Of a DNA stretch of 64,000 nt, positions 1 to 7,842 are shown piece by piece. The DNA lies in contig CAVVWD010000013.1 in the NCBI GenBank assembly GCA_963751835.1, forward strand, positions 29,438 through 93,437. Direction: 5' to 3'. The translations under genes and the position numbers were made by a program. How positions within the stretch are numbered: the stretch's first letter is position 1; each line of letters starts with the position of its first letter. The DNA is from JACVRW01 sp963751835 (lineage in GTDB: Bacteria; Actinomycetota; Thermoleophilia; Solirubrobacterales; Thermoleophilaceae). The notes under the pieces were generated by a model that was given only the letters and a program-made list of their open reading frames with translations, was not told the DNA's origin and ran no database searches.

Positions 1-458
1 GACAGCTGGGCGATCGGCTTCCCGGGCCACAGCACGATCGGAACCCTGGTGAGGTTGGTTATCTCGAGCGTCAGGTTCCCGCTGAAGCCGGGATCCACGA
101 AACCGGCGGTGGCGTGCACGATCAACCCGAGCCGGCCCAGGGAGCTCTTGCCCTCGATTCTCGCGACCAGGTCGTCCGGCATCGCGACGGACTCGACGGT
201 CGTGCCGAGCACGAACTCCCCGGGATGGATCACGAAGGACTGGTCGGTCTCGATCTTCACGTGCTCGGTAACACCCTGCGGAGGCTCCGCGAGGTCGATG
301 GCCGGCAGCCGGTGGTTGTGGAACACGCGGAACGACGGGCCCAGCTTGAGGTCGACGCTCGCGGGCTGGACCATGTCGGGGTCCCAGGGGTCGATCCTGA
401 TGTGGCCCTGCTTCACAAGGCGCCGGATCGTGCCGTCCGAGAGGACTGAGCCGCTCAC
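1..458 (-). CDS. dcd: dCTP deaminase, 3' end cut by window edge
   Basis: Deaminates dCTP to dUTP (bifunctional members go on to dUMP) in pyrimidine deoxynucleotide supply. About 152 residues are visible from a GTG start at 458. The N-terminus reads MSGSVLSDGTIRRLV. The body carries family motifs 'QPASVDLKLG', the catalytic stretch 'GKSSLGRLG' (Ser-Ser-x-Gly-Arg), 'HATAGFVDPGFSGN' with the expected Glu following in 'LTLEITN', and ends at 'WPGKPIAQLS' at the window boundary. Typical length is about 190 residues, so roughly 40 are missing. It is divergent from tatA, with 66 bp between the two starts. Mono- versus bifunctional status cannot be judged from the visible part. Confidence 0.93.
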   Translation of the reverse strand, partial: MSGSVLSDGTIRRLVKQGHIRIDPWDPDMVQPASVDLKLGPSFRVFHNHRLPAIDLAEPPQGVTEHVKIETDQSFVIHPGEFVLGTTVESVAMPDDLVARIEGKSSLGRLGLIVHATAGFVDPGFSGNLTLEITNLTRVPIVLWPGKPIAQL

Positions 459-524
459 GCGGGCATCCTCGCAATTCGAGCCGACGCGGTGCCCCCACGC
501 TGCGCCGCTACCATGCGAAGGACC

Positions 525-764
525 ATGTGGACCCCCGGGCCCCTCGAGATCATCGTCGTGCTTGTAATCGTGCTCGTCATCTTCGGGCCCAAGCGGCTGC
601 CGGACCTCGGCAGGTCGCTCGGGCGCGGGATGCGGGAGTTCAAGGACTCCGTGACCGGCAAGGACAAGGAGCACGAGGAGATCGAATCCAAGACGGTCGG
701 CGACGACACGCCTGACTCGCCCTCCACGACCGCCAGCACCACGGCGCGCGAGCAGCAGTCCTAG
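525..764 (+). CDS. tatA: Sec-independent translocase subunit TatA
   Basis: Small Tat component that oligomerises to let folded twin-arginine substrates cross the membrane. I place the start at the ATG at 525 because AAGGA lies a few bases upstream and the N-terminus (MWTPGPLEIIVV) then matches the family: a short periplasmic end and a hydrophobic helix at about residues 7-20. The 'FGPKRLPDLGRSLG' hinge and amphipathic helix follow, then an acidic, Thr/Ser-rich tail. An in-frame GTG at 489 would add 12 residues ahead of the helix and looks less likely. tatC starts 19 bp after the stop, so the two are probably cotranscribed. TatA and TatB cannot be separated with certainty by sequence alone. 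Confidence 0.9.
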   Translation: MWTPGPLEIIVVLVIVLVIFGPKRLPDLGRSLGRGMREFKDSVTGKDKEHEEIESKTVGDDTPDSPSTTASTTAREQQS

Positions 765-783
765 CCGAGGAGCCGCGTAGGAC

Positions 784-1551
784 GTGCGGCGCATTCGCCC
801 GATCGGTCACGAAGACCGGCTCTCGGTCGTAGAGCATCTTGATGAGCTTCGGACGCGGCTCATCATCTGCGCGGTCGCGTTCGTAGCGGCCTGGGCGCTG
901 ACGGCCTGGCAGAACCACGTGGTGCTCGAGATCGTGAACGCGCCGCTACCGGACGGGATCCAGCCGATCACGCTGGGGCCGGCCGAGGCGTTCTATACGA
1001 CCCTCACGAACTCCGCCTACGCGGCCCTGCTTATCGCGTTGCCGGTAATCCTGTACCAGCTGTACGCGTTCGTGCTACCGGCCTTCAGCCCGTCCGAGCG
1101 GCGTGTGGCTACGCCGCTCCTGATGCTGGTCCCGGTGCTCTTCATCGCGGGGGTGGTGTTCTGCTACTTCGTCGTCTTGACGCCGGCGCTCGACTTCCTG
1201 CTCAACTTCAACGCGGACGAGTTCAACACCCAGGTCCGGGCGCGTGACTACTACTCGTTCGTCACCTTGTTGATGCTGGCGATGGGGATCGGCTTCCAGA
1301 TCCCGGTCGGGGTGATCGCGGCCTGCAAGCTCGGCGTGACGAGCCCGGAGAAGCTCAGGGCCGGCCGCAGGTACGCGATCGTGATCATCGCGGTGCTGGC
1401 CGCGCTGCTGCCGACGCTCGATCCGCTGACGCTGATCCTCGAGATGATCCCGTTGATTCTGCTCTACGAGTTGAGCATCTGGCTCGCCTCGGCACTCGGC
1501 CGTCCCTCGCCAGAGGTGGCCGAGCAGGTTGCCTCGGCCGAAGGATCCTAG
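784..1551 (+). CDS. tatC: Sec-independent translocase subunit TatC
   Basis: Polytopic receptor subunit that binds twin-arginine signal peptides. The 255-residue product has the typical length and about six membrane helices. Family signatures include 'VEHLDELRTRLI' near the N-terminus, 'YQLYAFVLPAFSPSERR' (residues about 87-104), the 'FNFNADEF'-like periplasmic stretch and a 'GIGFQIPVGV' helix. The GTG start at 784 directly follows the tatA stop and keeps the conserved N-terminal region. The next gene begins 22 bp after its stop. A TatB was not found separately, so TatA may serve both roles or tatB may lie elsewhere. Confidence 0.95.
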   Translation: MRRIRPIGHEDRLSVVEHLDELRTRLIICAVAFVAAWALTAWQNHVVLEIVNAPLPDGIQPITLGPAEAFYTTLTNSAYAALLIALPVILYQLYAFVLPAFSPSERRVATPLLMLVPVLFIAGVVFCYFVVLTPALDFLLNFNADEFNTQVRARDYYSFVTLLMLAMGIGFQIPVGVIAACKLGVTSPEKLRAGRRYAIVIIAVLAALLPTLDPLTLILEMIPLILLYELSIWLASALGRPSPEVAEQVASAEGS

Positions 1552-1573
1552 ACCCACTAGCCTTCGGCTCCGC

Positions 1574-2236
1574 ATGCTGTTCGATCTCAGAGGACGGCGG
1601 CGCCGTGTGGTGCAGGCCACTTACCTCATGCTCGCCCTCCTTCTGGGCGGCGGTCTCGTGCTGTTCGGAATCGGCGGGGACGTCTCCGGCGGCCTGTTCA
1701 ACGCCTTCGAGGGCGACGGCGGCGGCGGCAATCCCAACAGCGCGCTCGAAGAGCGCATCGACAAGCAGGAGCAGCGCCTTCAGGCGAACCCCGAGAACAC
1801 CGCTCTGCTCCAGTCGCTCGTGCGCGACAACTACCAGCTCGCCACCGCCCAGCAGGAGTCGGGAACGACGCAGTTCCCCAACGACGCCAAGGACGAGCTG
1901 CGCAAGGCGGGCGCCTACTGGCAGCGCTACGTCGCCGCCGAGAGCGAGAAGCCGAACGCCGACACAGCGCTCTACGCGCTCCGGGTCTACGACGTGGGCG
2001 CCCTCAACCAGCCCAAGCGGGCGCAGGAGGCGGCTGCGATCATCGCGGAGGCGCAGAACGACCCTTCCGCCTACCTCCAGCTCGTGGCCTACGCGGCGCT
2101 TGCGGGCGACAAACGCACAGCGGACCTCGCCGCCCAGAAGGCCGTGGACCTGGCGCCGAAGAGCCAGCGCAAGCAGGTAAAACAGCAGGCAGAGGCGCTC
2201 AAGCAACCCCAGCAGGCACAGCAGCCGAGTGGCTGA
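1574..2236 (+). CDS. Membrane-anchored TPR-like protein
   Basis: About 220 residues. A basic N-terminus (LRGRRRR) is followed by one hydrophobic helix at about residues 13-37 ending in Gly-rich sequence, so the rest probably lies outside the membrane. The remainder is alpha-helical, with spacing reminiscent of tetratricopeptide repeats ('LEERIDKQEQRLQANPEN', 'YLQLVAYAALAGDKRTADLA'), and the C-terminus is Gln-rich. I choose the ATG at 1574; the longer frame from TTG at 1529 overlaps tatC and only adds a non-hydrophobic leader. No enzymatic motif is visible. The position right behind tatC suggests cotranscription but does not prove a Tat role. Confidence 0.75.
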   Translation: MLFDLRGRRRRVVQATYLMLALLLGGGLVLFGIGGDVSGGLFNAFEGDGGGGNPNSALEERIDKQEQRLQANPENTALLQSLVRDNYQLATAQQESGTTQFPNDAKDELRKAGAYWQRYVAAESEKPNADTALYALRVYDVGALNQPKRAQEAAAIIAEAQNDPSAYLQLVAYAALAGDKRTADLAAQKAVDLAPKSQRKQVKQQAEALKQPQQAQQPSG

Positions 2237-2293
2237 AATAGGCTACGGACTCGCAGCTGGCTCCCCCGTGACCAGGACTAGACAGGGAGAGAC

Positions 2294-2653
2294 GTGAACT
2301 TCCACATCGAAGACGAGGCGATCGACGACTCCACCCATGTAATCGAGCTTGGGGGCGAGGTCGATCTCTACACCGCGCCCGAGTTCAAGGAGCGCATGGT
2401 CGAGCTGATCGAGTCGGGGAAGAAGCAGATCGTCGTCGACCTCTCGAAGGCGACCTTCATCGACTCCACGACACTCGGCGTGCTCGTGGGCGGTGTCAAG
2501 CGTCTCCGTCCTGCCGGCGGCTCGCTTGCGCTCGTGTGCACGGACGACAACATCACGAAGATCTTCGAGATCACCGGCCTCGACCGGGTCTTCCCGATCC
2601 ACTCGTCCCGCGAGGAGGCGCTGGACGCGGTGGCTTCAGGCGCCACCGAATAG
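2294..2653 (+). CDS. STAS-domain anti-sigma factor antagonist
   Basis: A 119-residue single STAS domain of the SpoIIAA/RsbV type. The core 'VIELGGEVDLYTAPEFKERM' and the phosphorylation-loop region 'VVDLSKATFIDSTTLGVLVG' are present; within it the Ser of 'IDSTTLG' aligns with the regulatory phospho-Ser of the family. Such proteins bind and sequester RsbW-type kinases to release a sigma factor. The GTG start at 2294 has GGGAGA just upstream. No kinase or sigma gene is adjacent. An RsbW-like gene lies at 21452-21856, but the sequence does not show that they are partners. Confidence 0.9.
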   Translation: MNFHIEDEAIDDSTHVIELGGEVDLYTAPEFKERMVELIESGKKQIVVDLSKATFIDSTTLGVLVGGVKRLRPAGGSLALVCTDDNITKIFEITGLDRVFPIHSSREEALDAVASGATE

Positions 2654-2659
2654 CCCCGC

Positions 2660-2690
2660 ACGCCTGGCAGACAGCCCGCCAGGCGTCTTC
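2660..2690 (+). terminator. Rho-independent-type hairpin after STAS gene
   Basis: A perfect 9-bp inverted repeat, ACGCCTGGC (2660-2668) and GCCAGGCGT (2678-2686), sits directly after the STAS stop and is followed by the short pyrimidine run CTTCT. The U tract is weak, as is usual in high-GC genomes. It separates the gene from the tRNA downstream. Confidence 0.6.
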
Positions 2691-2707
2691 TAGAATCGGC
2701 TGCCGCC

Positions 2708-2780
2708 GGGCCGTTAGCTCAATTGGCAGAGCAGGAGACTCTTAATCTCAAGGTTGTAGGTTCGATTCCTACACGGCCCA
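2708..2780 (+). tRNA. tRNA-Lys (CTT anticodon)
   Basis: A 73-nt cloverleaf. The acceptor arms GGGCCGT and ACGGCCC pair perfectly, the D arm is GCTC/GAGC, the anticodon loop is CTCTTAA with CTT at 2741-2743, and the T arm is GTAGG-TTCGATT-CCTAC, followed by discriminator A. The 3' CCA is not encoded. The outermost pair of the anticodon stem (G-A) is mismatched, a minor oddity. Confidence 0.95.
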
Positions 2781-2789
2781 CTGGTCGTA

Positions 2790-3989
2790 TCACGCGTGCG
2801 CGTACTCGACCCATGCGCCGTACTCACCGCTCGCCTCGCCCGGCGCTCTCAGCGGCATCCGCGCACGAATCGTCGTTCCTGTCCCAACGGGGCTGTCGAT
2901 CGCGAGCGTGCCGCCGAGCGCGCTGACGCGGTCGGCGAGCCCGCGGAGCCCCGTGCCCCGGGCGGCGTCGACGCCGCCCTCGCCGTCGTCGCGGACCTCG
3001 ACCGTCGCCTCTCCTTCGCCCACCGCAACGCGTATCTCGATGCAATCGGCGTGGGAATGCTTGGAGGCGTTCGTCAGCGCTTCGGCGACCACGAAGTACG
3101 CGGTCGTCTGCACCGACAGCGGGAGCTTCCCGCAGCTGTCCAGATCGAGCTTCACCGGCACGGTGGAGCGACCGGCAAGCGAGGCTAGCCCCGCTTCCAG
3201 CCCCTGATCCGTGAGGATGCTCGGATGGATGCCGCGAGCGAGCTCGCGGAGCTCCTCGAGTGCGGCGTCGAGCTCGGAGCGGGCGACCGCGAGCTCGCGC
3301 GTCGCCGCGGAGTCCGGGTCGAGGCTCGACTCGAGGACCCGCAGGGTCAGAGCGAGTGAGACGAGCCGCTGCTGGGCCCCGTCGTGGAGGTCACGCTCGA
3401 TGCGGCGCCGCGCGGCATCCGCGGCCTCGACGATCCGCGCCCGCGACGCGGCCAGCTGCTCGCGTGCGTCGACGTTCGCGAGCGCGGCAGTCACCAGCTC
3501 GGCAAAGCTGCAGATCCGCTCCTCAGTCCCCGCCGGGAACGAGTGCGGCAGCTCGCTGGTCGCCATGACCGCACCCCAGAGGCGACCGGCCACATGGATC
3601 GGAGCCCCCACGACCGAGCGGATCCCGAACTCCCGCAGCCTGGCCGCGAGCTCGCTTTCCACGCCGGCGTAGTCGTCCACGCGCTCGGGCCGTCCGCTTC
3701 GGTAGAGCTTCGAGGTCACCGACTCACCCTCGACCGGGATGCGCTCGCCGACCGGGAACGACGGCGTGCCGCTCGCCGCCCAGGTGCCGACCACCGTCGC
3801 AAAGGGCCCGTCCTCAAAGCGGATCATGTCGGTGCTCTTGACGGCGAGCAGCTCGCCGAGCTCTCCGCAGACGCGGTCGAAGAGGTCCGGTGCGGGTGTG
3901 GAGCCCGCCACGGTGGTCGCGACGCGGCGCAGCGCGGCGTGCTCGGCGAGAAGAGTCTGGAGCCTGGTGGGATTGTCGTCGCCGTTCAT
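2790..3989 (-). CDS. GAF-domain sensor histidine kinase (NarL/DesK type)
   Basis: About 399 residues from an ATG at 3989 (MNGDDNPTRLQ); the longer frame up to 4142 would overlap the divergent LuxR gene and carries no domain. Order: an N-terminal helix 'AALRRVATTVA', a GAF domain (about residues 40-175, 'PIHVAGRLWGAVMA'), a HisKA_3 dimerisation helix with the phospho-His in 'RRIERDLHDGAQQRL', and a HATPase_c domain ('AEALTNASKHSHA', 'DDGEGG', 'GTGLRGLADRV'). No transmembrane segment is seen, so it is probably cytosolic. It is divergent from the LuxR-type gene at 4129, which lacks a receiver domain, so the usual kinase-regulator pairing is not evident. Confidence 0.9.
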   Translation of the reverse strand: MNGDDNPTRLQTLLAEHAALRRVATTVAGSTPAPDLFDRVCGELGELLAVKSTDMIRFEDGPFATVVGTWAASGTPSFPVGERIPVEGESVTSKLYRSGRPERVDDYAGVESELAARLREFGIRSVVGAPIHVAGRLWGAVMATSELPHSFPAGTEERICSFAELVTAALANVDAREQLAASRARIVEAADAARRRIERDLHDGAQQRLVSLALTLRVLESSLDPDSAATRELAVARSELDAALEELRELARGIHPSILTDQGLEAGLASLAGRSTVPVKLDLDSCGKLPLSVQTTAYFVVAEALTNASKHSHADCIEIRVAVGEGEATVEVRDDGEGGVDAARGTGLRGLADRVSALGGTLAIDSPVGTGTTIRARMPLRAPGEASGEYGAWVEYAHA

Positions 3990-4128
3990 CGCAAGCGAGG
4001 GTTGGCACCGCCGGCGAGCAGGTGAAGCATCGTGTCGCGCCGCCAGAACGAGCGTAGCGAAGCCGTTCGCCGGCGCCTCGCCCGTGAACCGGGATGGGAG
4101 GAGGACGCGCTGGGCGTACGATGCTCCC

Positions 4129-5781
4129 GTGTCGGGCGACACCGAGGCACTGCTGGGCGCGGGTCGCGCGCGCGGCCGAGAGTCGTTCGACCGACGGCAG
4201 TGGGCGGATGCCTTCGCCGAGCTTTCGGCCGCGGATCGCGAGGCCGGGCTCGAGCCGGAGGACCTCGAGCGGCTCGCGACGGCGGCGTACCTGCTCGGCC
4301 GGGATGAGGACAGCGTGGAGGTCTGGGAGCGCGCGCATCACGAGATCCTGGGGAGGGGCGACGAGCTGTGGGCCGCCCGATGCGCCGGCAGGATCGTGTT
4401 CGTGCTGATGAACGGTGGCGAGTCCGCCCGCGCCGGCGGATGGCTCGCGCGGGCACGCCGGCTGATCGACGATGGCCAGCGTGACTGCGCTGAGCGGGGG
4501 CACCTGCTGGTGCCGGTAGCCCTTCAACACGCGTTCGCGGGTGACTGGCCGAGCGCTCAGGCGATCTCCGGTCAGGCTGCCGAGATCGGCGATCGCTTCG
4601 GTGATGTCGAGCTGGTCACCGTCGCCCGCAGCATCCAGGGCCGGTCGCTGATCGGGCAAGGAAAAACCGTCGAGGGGATGACCTTGCTCGACGAGGTCAT
4701 GGTCGCGGTCATGGCGGATGAGGTGCCCGAGATGATCGCCGGCGCCGTCTATTGCAGCGTGATCGAGGCGTGCCAGGAGGTCTTCGATTTGGGTCGGGCG
4801 CAGCAGTGGACCGCGGCGCTGACGCACTGGTGCGACTCCCAGCCGGATCTCGTCCCGTTCAGCGGTAGCTGCCTGGTGCATCGCGCCGAGATCATGCAGC
4901 TGCACGGCGCGTGGCCGGACGCCGTCGACGCGGCGCGGCGGGCTCGCGAGCGGCTCCTGCGACGCGGCCAGCCGGCGGTCGGCGCCGCCTTCTACCAGCA
5001 GGGCGAGGTGCACCGGCTGCGGGGCGAGTTCGCACAGGCCGAGGAGGCGTACCAACAGGCCAGCCGTTGGGGAAGAGAGCCGCAGCCTGGTCTGGCGCTG
5101 CTACGACTGGCGCAGGGGCAGGTGGGCGCCGCCGAGGCGGCGATCCGTCGCGTGGCCGACGAGGCCCAGGACCGGGTGACGCGGTCGCGGTTGCTTCCTG
5201 CGCTCGTCGAGATCATGTCTGCCGCCGGTGATGCCGACGCGGCACGCGCGGCCGCCGATGAGCTGTCGAAGATCGCCGACGACCTCGACGCACTGCTGCT
5301 GCGCGCCCCGGCCGCCCATGCCCAGGGAGCCGTCTTGCTGCTCGAGGGCGACGCGCGAGCGGCGCTGGGCGCGCTGCGCCAAGCGTGGACGGTGTGGCAG
5401 GAGCTCGAGGTGCCGTACGAGGCCGCGCGCGTCCGGGTCTTGATTGGACTTGCGTGCCGGAAGCTCGGGGATCGGGACGGCGCCGAGATGGAGCTTGACG
5501 CCGCGCGCCGGGTCTTCCAGGAGCTCGGCGCCCGGGCTGACCTCGCGCGTGCCCAGGCGCTGTCCGGGAAGGGGGCCGCCACACCGGCGGGCGGGCTCAC
5601 ACCGCGCGAGCTCGAGGTGCTGCGACTCGTGGCGACCGGGAAGACGAATCGAGCGATCGCTGCCGACCTCGTCCTGAGCGAGAAGACCGTGGCCCGGCAC
5701 GTCAGCAACATCTTCAGCAAGCTGGGTCTATCGAGCAGGGCGGCGGCGACTGCGTACGCCTACGAGCACGACCTCGTGTAG
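4129..5781 (+). CDS. TPR-rich LuxR-family transcriptional regulator
   Basis: About 550 residues. The C-terminal 65 form a LuxR/GerE helix-turn-helix: 'LTPRELEVLRLVATG', 'NRAIAADLVLSEKTVARHV' and 'IFSKLGLSSRAAA'. The rest is helical with Ala-rich tetratricopeptide-like repeats and shows no P-loop and no receiver domain, so it is neither a full MalT-type STAND protein nor a two-component regulator. I chose the GTG at 4129 (VSGDTEALLGAG). A TACGAT hexamer lies at 4117-4122, close enough that a leaderless message is possible. The methyltransferase that follows by 152 bp on the same strand may be a target, by position only. Confidence 0.85.
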   Translation: MSGDTEALLGAGRARGRESFDRRQWADAFAELSAADREAGLEPEDLERLATAAYLLGRDEDSVEVWERAHHEILGRGDELWAARCAGRIVFVLMNGGESARAGGWLARARRLIDDGQRDCAERGHLLVPVALQHAFAGDWPSAQAISGQAAEIGDRFGDVELVTVARSIQGRSLIGQGKTVEGMTLLDEVMVAVMADEVPEMIAGAVYCSVIEACQEVFDLGRAQQWTAALTHWCDSQPDLVPFSGSCLVHRAEIMQLHGAWPDAVDAARRARERLLRRGQPAVGAAFYQQGEVHRLRGEFAQAEEAYQQASRWGREPQPGLALLRLAQGQVGAAEAAIRRVADEAQDRVTRSRLLPALVEIMSAAGDADAARAAADELSKIADDLDALLLRAPAAHAQGAVLLLEGDARAALGALRQAWTVWQELEVPYEAARVRVLIGLACRKLGDRDGAEMELDAARRVFQELGARADLARAQALSGKGAATPAGGLTPRELEVLRLVATGKTNRAIAADLVLSEKTVARHVSNIFSKLGLSSRAAATAYAYEHDLV

Positions 5782-5932
5782 GCGCGCCTACACAGAATTA
5801 CCCACGTCGCGTGACCTCCGAATTTGGGTGTTTCGCCCGTAGCGGCGATGCCGGCCGCTCCGTAGCGTCGCCAATCGGACCTAGCACGCCGCGCGCACCG
5901 CACGCACGCGGACCGCGAGAAACGGAGGAGCG

Positions 5933-6808
5933 ATGAACGCGAGATCGATCCGAGCAGATGTTGACCGGACTGGGCCTGAGGACTACCGCCGCACGATCTA
6001 CGAGATCGCGGAGGCGATCGCCCCGGGCTGGGAGCGCTGGCGAGCCCGAATCGAGGAGACCACGACCCCGGTGCGCGAGTGGATGCTCAGGGAGCTCGCA
6101 CCGCGGACCGGCGACACGGTGCTCGAGCTTGCGGCCGGCGCGGGCGATACGGGCTTCAAAGCGGCTTCGATCGTCGGGGAGCGCGGCCGGCTGATCTCAA
6201 CCGACTTCTCCCCGGCAATGGTCGAGGTGGCCCGCCGCCGCGGCGCCGAGCTCGGGCTCGCGAACGTGGACTACCGGGTGATGGACGCCGAGCGCGTCGA
6301 GCTCGACGCCGACTCGGTCGACGGCGTGCTCTGCCGGTTCGGGTACATGCTGATGCCCGACCCTTCCGCGGCGCTCGCCGAGACGCGCCGCGTGCTGCGT
6401 CCCGGTGGGCGCCTCGCGCTCGCGGTCTGGAGCGCACCCGAGCGCAATCCGTGGATCACGATCGGCTTCGGCCTGCTGGTCGAGCGGGGCCACATGCCGC
6501 CGCCCGAGCCCGGAGCCGCGAGCCCCTTCGCGATGGCTGGCGAGGAGCAGACGCGGGCGCTGCTCGAGGGCGCGGGCTTTACCGCCGTGCGCACGGAGGA
6601 GATCCCGGTGCGCTTCGCCTTCCGCGACATCGACGACTACACCACCTTTACAACGGACACCGGCGGGCCGGCCGCGCTGGTGCTCCGGGGATTGCCTGAG
6701 GACGAGCGCGAGGCCCTGAAGACGCAACTCGGTGCCGCGTTCGCCCCGTTCGGCGGAGACGGAGGCTACGAACTCCCTGGCGTGGCGCTCACCGCCGTCG
6801 CGCGCTGA
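5933..6808 (+). CDS. SAM-dependent class I methyltransferase
   Basis: A 291-residue methyltransferase of the UbiE/Methyltransf_11 type. Motif I is 'VLELAAGAGDTGF' (about residues 63-75), the acidic ribose-binding residue is in 'LISTDFSPAMVEVARRR', and the post-I region contains 'DYRVMDAE'. 'ETRRVLRPGGRLALAVWS' is the motif III/post-III segment. A GGAGGAG ribosome site lies about 5 bp ahead of the ATG. The substrate is not identifiable; the C-terminal part ('FRDIDDYTTFT') resembles small-molecule methyltransferases rather than rRNA enzymes. It lies between a LuxR regulator and an aminotransferase gene on the same strand. Confidence 0.85.
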   Translation: MNARSIRADVDRTGPEDYRRTIYEIAEAIAPGWERWRARIEETTTPVREWMLRELAPRTGDTVLELAAGAGDTGFKAASIVGERGRLISTDFSPAMVEVARRRGAELGLANVDYRVMDAERVELDADSVDGVLCRFGYMLMPDPSAALAETRRVLRPGGRLALAVWSAPERNPWITIGFGLLVERGHMPPPEPGAASPFAMAGEEQTRALLEGAGFTAVRTEEIPVRFAFRDIDDYTTFTTDTGGPAALVLRGLPEDEREALKTQLGAAFAPFGGDGGYELPGVALTAVAR

Positions 6809-6857
6809 CCCGCAGCACTCGCAGAAAGCGACCGGATGTCTGCGAATATCCCCGGCC

Positions 6858-7673
6858 ATGTCGCAACCATCTGTGCGCACTGCCGAGCTCGCGTCTGTCG
6901 ACGGCCGGGTGATGCCGGCCGAGGAGGCCACCATCCCGGCCACAGACGAGGGCCTGCTCCGCGGCGACGGGGCGTTCGAGGTGATCCGCATCTACGACGG
7001 GCGGCCCTTCGCGCTCGGCGACCACCTCGACCGGCTCGAGCGTTCAAGCGCCAATCTGCGCCTCCCCGAGACCTTCCGGTCGGAGCTGGAGGCCGAGATA
7101 CCGGAGGTGCTCGCCGAGCGCGGCGGCGCCGAGTTCGACGGTCTGTTGCGGGTGGTGCTCACGCGCGGCGGCCGGCGGCTGCTCCTGACCGAGCCGCTGC
7201 CGCCGACTCCGGAGCGCATCCGGCTCGGGGTGGTCGAGTACGCCCCGACGCGGGTGCTCGACGGGATCAAGTCGCTCTCCTACGGAGCGAACATGCTGTG
7301 CGGCAGGGTCGCCCGCGAGCGTGGCTTCGACGAGGCGCTCTTGGTCACACCACACGGACGGGTACTCGAGGCGCCGACGTCGACGTTGTTCTGGGTCGAC
7401 GACCAGGGCGCCGTCCTCACGCCGCCGCTCTCCGAGCACATCCTCGCCTCGATCACCCGCGCACGTGTCATGGAGCTCATGCCGGTGGAGGAGCGCCCCT
7501 GCACGATGGACGACCTGCACGGCGCCTCCGAGGCCTTCCTCGCCTCCACGACCCGGGAGGTCCAGTCGATCGCTGCGATCGAGGACATCGAGCTGCCAGA
7601 GGGTGAGCGGACCCGCGCGGGGCAGGCGGCGCTGCGGGCGCGCATCGAGGAGGAGCTGGCCGGCGCCAGCTAG
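6858..7673 (+). CDS. Class IV PLP aminotransferase (BCAT/ADC lyase type)
   Basis: 271 residues from the ATG at 6858 (MSQPSVRTAELASVDG). Fold-type IV PLP enzyme: N-terminal 'LLRGDGAFEVIRIYDGRPF' and the PLP-lysine region 'DGIKSLSYGANMLC'. The signature 'DEALLVTPHGRVLEAPTSTLFW' has the conserved Glu that contacts the pyridine nitrogen, and 'ASTTREVQSI' lies near the C-terminus. These features are shared by branched-chain aminotransferase, D-amino-acid aminotransferase and 4-amino-4-deoxychorismate lyase (PabC), so the reaction is not settled. No folate or branched-chain genes are nearby to decide it. It begins 49 bp after the methyltransferase stop. Confidence 0.87.
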   Translation: MSQPSVRTAELASVDGRVMPAEEATIPATDEGLLRGDGAFEVIRIYDGRPFALGDHLDRLERSSANLRLPETFRSELEAEIPEVLAERGGAEFDGLLRVVLTRGGRRLLLTEPLPPTPERIRLGVVEYAPTRVLDGIKSLSYGANMLCGRVARERGFDEALLVTPHGRVLEAPTSTLFWVDDQGAVLTPPLSEHILASITRARVMELMPVEERPCTMDDLHGASEAFLASTTREVQSIAAIEDIELPEGERTRAGQAALRARIEEELAGAS

Positions 7674-7682
7674 AGGATCGGC

Positions 7683-7817
7683 CTAGGCCCGGTCGCGTGG
7701 CTGCGGGTCGATCCGGTGGGAGACGTACCAGGCCACGTGCCTGGCCACCTCGGCCGCCAGTCCAAGTACCCCGGCCGCGCCTCCCAACAGCTTTCCGGCC
7801 AACACACAGGACATCAT
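7683..7817 (-). CDS. Possible small hydrophobic peptide
   Basis: A 44-codon frame between the aminotransferase gene and wecB, on the opposite strand. It encodes one plausible membrane helix (LAGKLLGGAAGVLGLAAEVA) and a basic tail. A GGAG sits about 9 bases before ATG-ATG at 7817. No homologue is recognised, and the 170-bp gap may instead be plain regulatory DNA for wecB. Tentative. Confidence 0.3.
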   Translation of the reverse strand: MMSCVLAGKLLGGAAGVLGLAAEVARHVAWYVSHRIDPQPRDRA

Positions 7818-7842
7818 AGGACCGATCTCCGGACCATTCCAC

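Noticed and set aside
3814..5055. 413-codon minus-strand frame opposite the LuxR gene
   Set aside because: No motif; the plus strand carries a clear LuxR domain and TPR-like helices in the same place.
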